Shown here in pieces: positions 32,680 through 44,600 of a stretch of DNA of 52,994 nucleotides. Position 1 is the first letter of the stretch. Every line of letters begins with the position of its first letter. Made by a program: the position numbers and the translations under genes. Below the pieces are notes generated by a model. The model had not been told where the DNA came from. It ran no database searches and was given only the letters and a program-made list of their open reading frames with translations. Origin of the DNA: a virus; IMG/VR virus record IMGVR_UViG_3300025869_000018, positions 1-52,994 of that record, one strand, 5' to 3'.

Positions 32680-35600
32680 ATGGCCATCGTAAAAAGATTC
32701 AACAGATTACTTGGACTTGAAAAAATAGATGTATTGGTAGATGAGAAGGATAAATCCAGACACATCGTAATTACCAATATACCTGAAAGCCTGCCTCAAG
32801 GTAAAAGCTCTTTTCTTATAGAGGCTTCTCCTTATATGAGAAAGGGAATAGAACTTCAAATAGACTTTATCGACTCAAAAGGTAATAGTATATATGTTGA
32901 ACCAGTTCAAAATTATTTAGAAGGTTCTTCCAGAACTGTATCGGTTGAGGTATATGATACAGTAGCACCAGGTGTTGCTACAATGATAATAGTAGGTGAA
33001 TTAGATAGATTACCATTAGATTCTGGAAATTATAGTGAAGTAGAAGAAATACCAAAAGAGTTTCAAGGAGTTTATAATGTAAGACTTACCAAAGAATTTA
33101 TTATAAATACTGCTGAAATAAATGTTCAACCTATAAAATTTTATACATCACCAAAACTCACAGCTGTTGAAAAACGTTTTGGTACAATGATTAGAGAAGT
33201 AGTATCAGGCGAAACCGTATCTTCTGCATTCAAAGTTAGAGGACAATCAAATATACAACAACAGTATGAGATATTTAATAATCCATCTCAAAATGATGAT
33301 ACAGGAGAAGGGGCTGGTGTAACAGAAACACAAGAAAATCAAACACCACCACCACCTAACGGAGATATTCCAGGTGATGAAGCTGAAAAAGAAAAATTAA
33401 AACAACATGCAAAGAAAAAAAGTATCAGAGGAAATAGTAGATTTAAAAGGTCTAGAAGAATAAGAAGGAGAAATTCACCAGAAGATTTTCCGTATTTTTT
33501 TACTATAGGAGATGACGAACATAGATTTACTACAAAAGAAGTAGGCGCAGAAATAAGATTTTCTGCCATAGATACTTCCCTATACAGTCAAGAAGACTTA
33601 GATAACAATGGTTTAAAAGTTCCTGTCTCTTTCAATGTGGTTACGGATCCGGATGATGAAAACTTTCCAAACCATTACACAGCGTCAATTGCTGAGTTAG
33701 ATGTTACGGGTACAACTGCTTATGTAAATACACCATTTACAAAACAAGATGTTGAAGGTAACTATAGAATTTTAAATATGGCAGCTACTGCTAAAACTCA
33801 TTTTACTCGTGAACCATCTGCTTCTTTTAGTCTAACAAACATAGTCTCTTACGCGGATATTACATTAAGTCACCTTAGAACTTTCTCAGGCGAAGTTTTT
33901 AAAGCAAAGGTTTACGTAAGAAGTGAAGGTTCTTTTGACGATTACAAACTATTAGCTGAAGTACCTGTAGAATCTCCTGATAAAATGGTAAATAACAATT
34001 CGGTTGGTGTAGGAGAAAGAACAGGTTATTTCGTATCGGAAGAAGATAAAAATACATATTGGGATTTATTTGGAAGTACGAATGGATTGACAGCAGCTAC
34101 CGCTACATCAACTGCTTCATATCAAGAATCAACTACAATGTTAGATTCTGTAATGATATCAGGAAGTACATCAGTATTTACAGACCAAATAAGATTTCAA
34201 TTAAAAGATGAATACAAATTTGAGTTGAGAAAAAGTATAGATTATACTTTATCTTTTAATGCTATAGGACAAAAAGATATTGATGGTAGGGCTTTAATGC
34301 TGGTGTATGTTTCTGGCTCTTCTATGAAACAATCAACTGATTTACATAATGATAGCGTGACTCAAACTGATATAGAAGAATCCTCTGCTTATGGTAAAAG
34401 GATGGGAGTCTTAGAAGTAGAGTCTTCCGATGATATTAAAAAAGATTTTAAACTAGTTACTCATAATTTTAATTCAATTTTAACTGGCGATGCTGTAGTT
34501 CAGTTTAGGGTTATATCTGGACAATGGAACCTATCAGACATATCAGTAGTTCCATCAACAGACACAGGCTTCTCACCTTCATTTATAAATTTTCAACAAG
34601 AATTATCTCCTGAACTAACACATAAAAGACCTGAAACATTAGAGTTTCTGACGGAGTTTTATGATATAAATAATAATTTGGCAGATGAAATTGCTGTAAC
34701 TACAGGTTCTGTATTTACTGGCGCTAATATGGTTATTACAGGAGACGACAATAACATTCCTGGTAGTGTGTTTATAGGTGGAGAAACAACTGCTAGTGGT
34801 ATGCAGTTTGGTGGTGTTGACTCAACAATACCTGAAACAGGAGACGATGGAGCTACTGGTTCTGGTTTTATGAGGTCAGTTGGTTATTTGGGATTCACAT
34901 CTGCTTCAAACTCATCGTTAGGTGGTAAGCCTGGCTTTATGATTTATAGTGGTTCTGTATTACCTGGCAGTGGTGAAAATTATGCTGGTGTTGGTTTAGA
35001 ATTAGTTGGAGCTAGTGGTTCATTAAAATTTAGAACTAATCCAAGTTTATTTGATGTACAAGCAGATTCATTTTTTGTAGGAAAAGCTACAACACAATTT
35101 ATAAGTGGTTCGAGTGGAAATGTAGAAGTAAGTTCATCAAACTTTCATTTAACACCTGAAGGTAATGTTACAATGAGTGGTACAATTACTGCGGAGTCTG
35201 GTTTCATAGGTGGTTTTGCAATTGGTTCTAATACATTATCTACTACTGGTGCTTTATTAGGAGATTCAACTCAAACTCACTTTATAAGTTCAAGTGCATT
35301 TAAAGTAGATCATAGTGGAAATGTTACTGCTAGTAATATAGATTTGGGTGGTAAGATAACTGCTACGAGCGGTGAGATAGGTGGGTGGACTATACACGAA
35401 GATATGTTAGCTGCTGGTACAGGAAACAGTTCAGTTTCAATGAGTGGTGATGATCAACTTTTTAGATTTGGTAGTGGTTCTGTTTTCAACATTGGTGATA
35501 TTGATGGTATACTTTTTGGTCAAGATACTGATGGTAAGTATAAATTTGGTGTAGGTCGTGGTGAATCTTATATATTCTTTGATGGAGATTCAGTAAACAT

Positions 35601-38600
35601 TAAGTCGGAAGATATAAATGTAACCGCTTCTGTTTTTTCTGTAGATGTTGATGTATTCAAACTTTCTGCTAACAATTTATTTATAAGTTCAAGTCAAGGC
35701 GGATTTATATCTGCTGGTAATCCAAGACCTACTGGTATTACAGGAACAAACAAAGGGGTATTTATAAGTGGTAGAGATCCAGGTGATACCAAACCAAAAT
35801 TTTTAGCCGGTAATGCAGCAGGTGGGCGTTTGTCTTTTGATGGTGATAATATTTTTATGTCGTCTTCTGCTTTCTTTTTGGGTTCACCTACTCAATTTAT
35901 TAGCGGCTCTTTAGGAAATATAGAAATAAGTTCCTCCAACTTTCATTTAGATAGCGCAGGTAATGTTGTTATGTCGGGTAATGTTTCTGCTACAACTGGA
36001 ACAATAGGTGGACTTACAATTGGTGCTACAAAATTAAGTTCTGGAACAGCATATGAAATATCATCATCTACAAATGTTAATGATCCTGTATCTTTTATAT
36101 CTTCAAGTAATTTTAAAGTTTCTGCTGGTGGACAAGTAACAGCATCAGGATTTTCATTAGAAGGTGGTGATGTTGGTGGATTAGTTGTTGCTGAGGGAAC
36201 GGTTTCTGTAGGTGAGATACTTAAACTAAAAGATAGTGGACAGATTACAGGTTCAAAAGTTTTATTTACAGGTGGAACTATTGGTGGGTTTACAATAGAT
36301 GCTGACGAAATAAAGTCTACAAATGTTCTTATAGATTCAGCTAACGAAAAGATTACTTTAGGTTCTGCTAATGCTATAAAGTTACAAGGTGGAGCAACTG
36401 ATAATTTTCTTACAATGGGAAGCAAAACAAGCTTTTCACACGAGGGAACAGGAACTGCTGGTATTCTTATTGGTATGGATGGTACAAATCCACAAGCAGA
36501 ATTTGTTAAAAATGCCACTAACTACTTTATATTTGATGATGGTATTGATATACAAACAGATACATTGGTTGCTAGTGGTAGTTCAATTACATTGGAAACT
36601 CCTAAATTCTTTTTAGGAAAAGCTAGTACAACATTTGTGAGTGGTTCGAATGGAAATATTGAAATAAGTTCATCTGCATTCCATTTAACTCCTGAAGGTA
36701 ATATTACCGGTAGTAATATTTTACTTGGAGATAAAGGTGAAAGTCAGTTTTTACAGTTTGCTAATGGCGCTTTAACTGTTAGAGGAGATTTAGCAGTTGA
36801 TTCATTATTCTTACCTGCAACAATAGCTGGTGCTACATCCACAGTTGCTAATGCTTCTTCATCTTTGGATTCAAGAGGATTTGCTAAATTCGTATCAGCT
36901 TCAATCGGTGGGTTCAATGTAACATCTACAGAAATAAAAGATTCAGGTAACAATTTAATATTAAAATCAAACGGACAGATTACAGCATCAGCAGTATCTA
37001 TGTCAGGTAATATAAATGCTAACGCAGGTGATATTGGTGGATTTGTTATAGATTCAACACAGATAAATTCTACCAACGATAGCTTAATACTAAAAGCTAG
37101 TGGTCAAATTACTGCTTCTGCAGTCTCTATGTCAGGAACAATTGTAGCTGATAGTGGTAATATCGGTGGTTTCATAATTGATTCTGATGAAATAAAATCT
37201 GGTACAACATTAATATTAGATTCTAATAGTAATAATGGTGAGATAAAATTAGGTTCAGCAGCTCTTAATTCAGGTGATGGTATTTATATGAATGGTAATG
37301 GTGTATTTAGAGTTGGTGATTTTGACGGCAATAGATTACACTTTGATAGTAATAATTTACATCTAACTGCTTCCAAAGTAAATATTAGTGGTTCTTCTGT
37401 AAAGCTTGAAACACCTAGATTTTATTTAGGAGAATCTGCTCAATATATAAGCGGTAGTAATGGTAATGTAGAAATAAGTTCATCAAATTTTCATTTGGAT
37501 AATAGTGGTAATGTCACAATGCAAGGAAATGTTACTGCTACTACAGGTCAGATTGGTGGATTTGCAATAACATCAAATTCTATATCGAGCTCAAACGATA
37601 ATTTAATACTAAAATCAAGTGGTCAGATAACAGGCTCAAATGTTTTGTTTAATGGTGGTACAATAGGTGGGTTTACGATTGACGCTGATGAAATTAAGAG
37701 TGGAACTAATATAGCCTTAGACTCTACTAACAAAAAATTAACAATCAATAATGCTACATTTGGAAATGCTGGAATACAATTAGAGTACAATAGTGGAACA
37801 CCAAGATTTTATGTGGGTGATGGTTCGAATGAGTTTGTAAAGTACGATGGTAGTAGTGTAGATATTAGAACTAAAAAATTAAATGCTAGTGGTAGTAATA
37901 TCACATTAGAAACTCCAAAGTTTTTCTTAGGAAAGAAAGGTTCACAATTTGTAAGTGGTTCAAACGGTAGCATAGAAATTAGTTCTTCGTTCTTTCATTT
38001 GACTCCACTGGGTAATGTAACTGCTTCTAATGCTTTATTCGATGGAACTATAGATGTGACTGGAACAGGAACTATAGCTGGCTGGGCAATAGGTTCTAAT
38101 AGGTTTAACGATAACGCTGACAGTATTAGATTAGATAGCAATGTTGGTTCTGTATCAATAAAAAATCATTCATTTGGTCAATCAGGTATTCAGTTAGAAC
38201 ACAACAGCGGAACTACGAGATTTTACGCTGGTAATGGCTCTGATAAGCATATAAAATTTGACGGTAGTGATGTTGATATTAAATCTGCTAAATTTGAGTT
38301 AGACGCTAACAATTTAGAACTATCTTCTACACATGCTTCTATGAGTTTAGGTGAAGGTAAGATTAAATTAGTTGGAGCTTCTACTTCCACTATAACAGTA
38401 GGTGCTGCAAACTCGATTAAGTTATCAGATGATGGTACGGATAGATTTTTAGTTGTAGGTAGTAAAACTTCATTTACACATTTTGACCAATCTACCGCTG
38501 GTTTGATATTGGGAACTGATAACGGAACTACTAAGTTCGAACTAGCAGCAGATGCGAATAATTACATATCATTCGATGGTTCTGAATTTGATATAAAAAC

Positions 38601-41600
38601 TGCAGAATTTACTTTAGATACTACAAATTTAGATATAAACTCTTCTACAAAAAGAATAGAGGTTTCTGATGGTAGTAATGTAAGAGTTAGAATAGGTGAG
38701 GTTGATTCTACTTCAGCTAATCATTTTGGTATAACAGTTTACGATGGAAGTGGAACAGGCGCTTCTGATGAAATAGTTCATCTAAGTGATGCTAAAAATC
38801 AGATAGCTAGTTGGTCTTTAAGTCCTAATCAAATATCAAGTCAAAATTTAGTCATTCATTCTTCCGGTAGATTAGAGACTGCCAATTTTGTAAGTGGTCT
38901 TAGGGGATGGAGAATATCATCAGCTGATAATGGTTCAGCTGAATTTGAAAATGTAAGTATTCGTGGTACATTAAAGACTACTGTATTTGAAAAAGAAACT
39001 GTAAATGCTGTAGGTGGTCAGTTGTATATAGCTAACTCTACTGTTACAACAGGTTCTACTGCTTTAGTTGCTACTGCTACAACAATGAGTGTTGTAAATG
39101 TTAGTGGATTTGCAGCAAATGAAATATTATCTGCTAAAAAGATAAGTGCTACTGGATTTGGAACAGAGTATATGTTAGTACAAAGTTCATCTAGAGACAT
39201 ACCATCAAGCGATACAAATTTTGCTGGAAAACTTTATTTAGTTAGAGGATACAGAAGCGGTAGTTTGGGTGCTTCGGGTTCTCTTGGAGATAGATCAAAT
39301 ATATCACAATCATACGAACCAGGTCAAGTTATCATATCAACTGGTAAAATAGGAACTGGTTATATTAGATTAAATGCTAACCCAAATGACAAAACCACAC
39401 CTTACATGGATATTGTTGAAAGAACTGGTAGTGGGGTATATGATGTAGAATTAAAAGCTCGTTTAGGAGATTTGAGTGGATTGAGTAGTGGGTTACTTTA
39501 TGGTAATGCTACACCAGGTTTTGGATTATTTACAGAAAATGTATTTTTAAGTGGTGCTATAACTGCACAGACAGGTTCAATAGAAGGAATACTACATATT
39601 AGAACTGATGCATCAAATCAAATTAAATTAGGAACTAATGTAAATGGCTCACAAGACGGTATTCACATTAATGATAATAATTTTTGGTACACCAATGGGC
39701 ATTTTAAAACAGGATTCGATAGTGATAATTTAATACACCAATCAGGTTCGTCTTTAACTATAAAATCAGAAACATTTGCACTAAAAGGTGGAACTACTTT
39801 AGTATTAGATAGCTCTACACCTAAATTGGTAATGGGTAGTAGTGCTGCTTCGATAACAGATACGGATAACACTGGTATCTATATGGATGGTACTGGCAAA
39901 TTTAGGGTTGGTGAAGATCAGGGAAGTGGTGATAATTTTATTTACTTCAACGGAACTACTATACAGATGAAATCAACAGTATTTGATTTGGTTGCTGGTT
40001 CTACTCTTGTTATCAATAGTTCAACACCTAAAATTGTATTGGGTGCTAGTGCTACTGGACAAAGTTTGACTAGTGGAACTGGTATCTTTATGAATGGTAG
40101 TGGACATTTTAGAGCTGGTAAAGCAGGTCATGGTAGAATTGAATGGGATGGAACTAATGTATATGTAAGTTCATCTGCATTCTTCTTAGGAAGTGATTCA
40201 CAATTTTTAAGCGGTTCTTTAGGCAATATAGAAATAAGTTCATCTGCCTTTCATCTAAGTGGTGGTAATGCTATTTTATCAGGCAAGGTAACATCTGCTG
40301 AGGGTAATATCGGTGGATTTGATATTGGAGCATCATCGATAGCTAGTCAAGCTGGTGGGTTAACATTAAATGCTGATGGTGGTATAACTGGTTCTAAGTT
40401 TTTATTAACAGGTGGTGTAATAACTGATGATGTAACAATTCAAGGTGACTTATCTGCTAATAGTATTTCTACACCATCCGATGGTTCGGGCATAAAAGCT
40501 ACGATAACTTCGGAAGGATTTGCAAAATTCATATCAGCTTCTATTGGTGGATTTGATGTTGATGGTAATCAGATAAATTCAACAAATGATGCATTAATTT
40601 TAAAATCAAACGGCCAGATTACAGCATCAGCTGCTCAGATATCAGGAAATATAACCATCACTGGCGGTGATTTAGCTGGAGTAAGCGCAGATACAATTAG
40701 TGGTTCAGCCGCAGAAGTGTCAGCTTCTTTAGCTAGTAGACAAACTCCTTATGAAACTCAAGTTTTACTTACTTCAGCTGGAATGTCTCTAAACAAAGCA
40801 GATGGAACGAGTGTAGCAGATTACGGAGATACAATTAGAATTGGTATAGATGCTAATAATGAGTCTAGAGTTGAGATTGATAACGATTCAATGGATTTTA
40901 TAACTGATAGTTCAGGAACAGATACAACACGTGCTACCTTTGGAGCAACATCGGTAATTGGTACTTCAACCGACAAAGTGACTATCAGCGATAGTGGAAT
41001 CACAATTAGAGAAAATAATGTTGATAGTATTTTATTGGCTAGTGGTGCTGTAACATTGAATGGGGCTAGTACGGATGACCAAGTAGTTATAAACGCAAGT
41101 GGTGTAACCATAAAAGAAGGTGGTACTGTAAGAACAACATTGGCTGGTAACAAACTTACGCTTGGTAAAGCTGATGATAATAGAATAGAGATTACAGATA
41201 GTGCTTTTAGTCTATACGAAGGTTCTGTTGAAAAGGTATCTATTGGCTCATCCGATGTAAAAGTTTTATATGACTCCAACAACTACTCTCAGATGGATGC
41301 TGATAGTTTTGATGTTGTCTTAGGTGGACAAACCTCTGCTTCTTTTGGAGCAACCACAACAATCGGTCCGACAGGTGGAAGTCACGTATCCATAGATTCC
41401 CAACAGATATCGGTAAAGAGAGGAACAACAACTTTCTTATCAGCATCAGCTGCTGGTTTAGATATGAGTGGTTCTATAAAAGCTAGTGGTGGTACAATCG
41501 GTGGATTTGATATCAGCACAACTAAAATTCAAAGTGCTACAGGCGGTGATACTGTAAATTATACTGTAACTGCAAATGGTTCTAGTAATTACCTTATAGA

Positions 41601-44600
41601 TGGAGTTGCTCAACCAGCACTTACTCTTATAGTTGGCAATACATACGTGTTCGATGTTTCAGATGGAACTATGGGTAGTCACCCATTTAGATTTTCACAA
41701 AATTCAAACGGACCTGAGTATAGTACGGGAGTTACAGCTACGAGTAGTACAGTAACAATCGTAGTTACTGCTAGTACACCATCAACTTTATATTACTATT
41801 GTACGAATCATAGTGGTATGGGTAACTCTATATCGATTACAACCGCCACACCATCTCTTATATTGAATGGTTCTAACGGACAGATAACTGCTTCTGCAGT
41901 ATCTATGTCTGGAATGGTAAATGCTAGTTCAGGACAAATTGGTAACTTTGCTATAAGTAGTAACAACTTGCAAGGTGGAACTACATTTCAATTAAATCCA
42001 ACTAACAATAGTGGTGAGATTAGATTGGGTGCTAGTTTAGGACCGAACTCAGCTGATAGTACAACGAGAGGTATATACTTAGCCGGTAGTGGAGAGTTTG
42101 GTTTAATTGAAAGTGAAACTAATAGAATATTTTCAGATGGTAGTGGTCTTGATATACGTTCAGATACATTTACTTTAGACGCTACTACGGTTTATCTTGA
42201 TAGCGCAACACCATCGTTACGATTCGCTGCTGATGCGAGTGCTCATTCTTATAATGCTGCTGAAGGTATATTTATCGGAAAGCATAGCAGTCAATATAAG
42301 ATGTCAATAAAGGGTGGGGCTAGTGATAATTCTTTAGTTTGGGATGGTGATAGCTTAACTATAGCTGGTAGTATAACAATTACAGGTGGTGATTTGGCCG
42401 GCGTAACCGCCGCAACTATTAGTGGTTCTTTACCTGATGGAACACTTAGTGGTTCTGCTCAGATAGCTGACCAGATAAGTGGTTCAGCAAATGCTTTAAG
42501 TGCTTCTGCTGCTAGTTCGATAGCTCAAACATTAGTTGACTCTGGTTCAATTGCTGCTGCTGTTGAATTAACAAATGAGGGAATGAATATACTTAACAGT
42601 AGTAATCAGGCTATAGCTCAATATAGTGATGATGCTATCATCGGTAGAACTGCTACAGGATTTAGTAATGTATTCGTAGACTCCTCTGAAGGAGAAGTTC
42701 AGATAAGAAAAGGTTCGGTAGTTTCCGCATCATTTGGTGCAACAACCACAATCGGTCCTACTGGCGGAAGTCATATTCTAATAAATTCTGAACAAATCGC
42801 AGTAAAAAGAGGAACAACAACTTTCTTATCAGCATCAGCTGCTGGTCTAGATATGAGTGGTAAGGTTACTGCTACGAGTGGTGAAATAGGTGGGTTTACT
42901 ATAGACGCTGATGAGATAAAAGCTGGTACAACATTGATATTAGATTCTGATACTAATAATGGAGAAATAAAATTAGGTTCAGCTGCTCTTGATTCTGGTG
43001 ATGGAATCTATATGAATGGAAGCGGCGTATTCAGAGTTGGTGATTTTGACGGCAATAGATTGCATTTTGATGGAACTAATTTACATCTAACTGCTTCCAA
43101 AGTAAATATTAGTGGTTCTTCTGTAAAGCTTGAAACACCTAGATTTTATTTAGGAGAAACATCACAGTTTATAAGTGGTTCAAATGGAAACATTGAAATA
43201 AGTTCATCTAAGTTTCACCTAAAGAACAATGGTGATGTAGTTGCAAATAACATTACAGCGTCAAACATCTCAATGTCTGGTGTTGTAAATTCTAGTGCAG
43301 GAGCTATTGGTGGTTTTGTAATTGATTCAGCGCAGATTAATTCTACCAATAACAATCTAATACTAAAGGCTAGTGGACAGATAACCGCTTCAGCAGTATC
43401 TATGTCAGGTAACATTAACGCTAGTGGTGGAGACATAGGTGGGTTCGTTATCGGCTCAACACAGATAAACTCAACCAATGATAATTTAATACTAAAAGCT
43501 AGTGGTCAGATTACTGCTTCTGCCATATCAATGTCAGGTGCTGTAGTTGCTACAACTGGTGAAATTGGTGGATTCAGAATCGGTACTGATTTAAATTCTA
43601 CATCAGGCACATTGAAACTTAAAGGTGCTAGTGGTCAAATCACAGCCTCTGATGCTTTGATAAATGGTAACATAACTGCTACAACTATTAATGCTACAGG
43701 TTCAGGAGTTATAGGTGGTTTTACAATAGATTCTACAGAGATAAGTGCTAGTGGATTATTGTTAAAATCAAGTGGACAGATTACTGCTTCAGCTGCTGAC
43801 CTTAGTGGAAAGATTACTGCTACGAGTGGTGAAATCGGTGGCAACACAATAGCTAGTGGTTCTATATTTAGTGGAACTGGTACTTTTGGAAATGTTAACA
43901 CTCCTTTCTTCTTAGATAGTGGTGGTAGGTTTAGTTTAAAGAATAAACTTTCTTTTAATGGTTCTAGTTTAGCTGTTCAAGGTGACATAACTGCGATTAC
44001 AGGTCAAATAGGTGGATGGGGTATATCTGGTGATGTTTTAAGCAGCACACAATCTGATAGTGTTGAGCTAGATGGTGAAAACGAAAGAATAACAATAAAT
44101 AGTAACACATTTGGAAATACAGGAATACAACTTGATAATAATGGTGGTAATCCACGAGCATTCATTGGTAAAACCAATGGTAGTTTCTTAAAGTTTGACT
44201 CATCTACAAATATACTACAGATAAGTTCATCTAATTTCTTATTAGGTGGCGGTGGACAATTCGTAAGTGGTTCAAATGGTAATATAGAAATAAGTTCATC
44301 TAACTTTCATTTAGATAATAGTGGTAATACTACTATGGCTGGTAAAATCACATCTACCGAAGGTACAATCGGTGGTTGGAGTATGACTACCTCTTCTTTC
44401 TTTAGTGGTGATACCGGTGATAGAATGGAGTTTCAGTCAAATAATAATAGAATAGTATTGTATGATGCTGCTAAAAGTTCATTGGCTGGACAAGAAATTA
44501 TACAGATAGGACAATTATCTAGTGCTGGTGAAATTGTATTTGGTAGTAGTGTATACGGAATAAAGATATCAGGTTCTAATTCTTCTATGGGTAGTAATGA

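Noticed and set aside
35943-36518. 191-codon minus-strand frame inside the fibre gene, and similar ones at 36744, 40821, 43215 and 43635
   Set aside because: They mirror the repeated fibre modules (Pro/Ile-rich shadows of Gly/Asn codons) and have no start signals.
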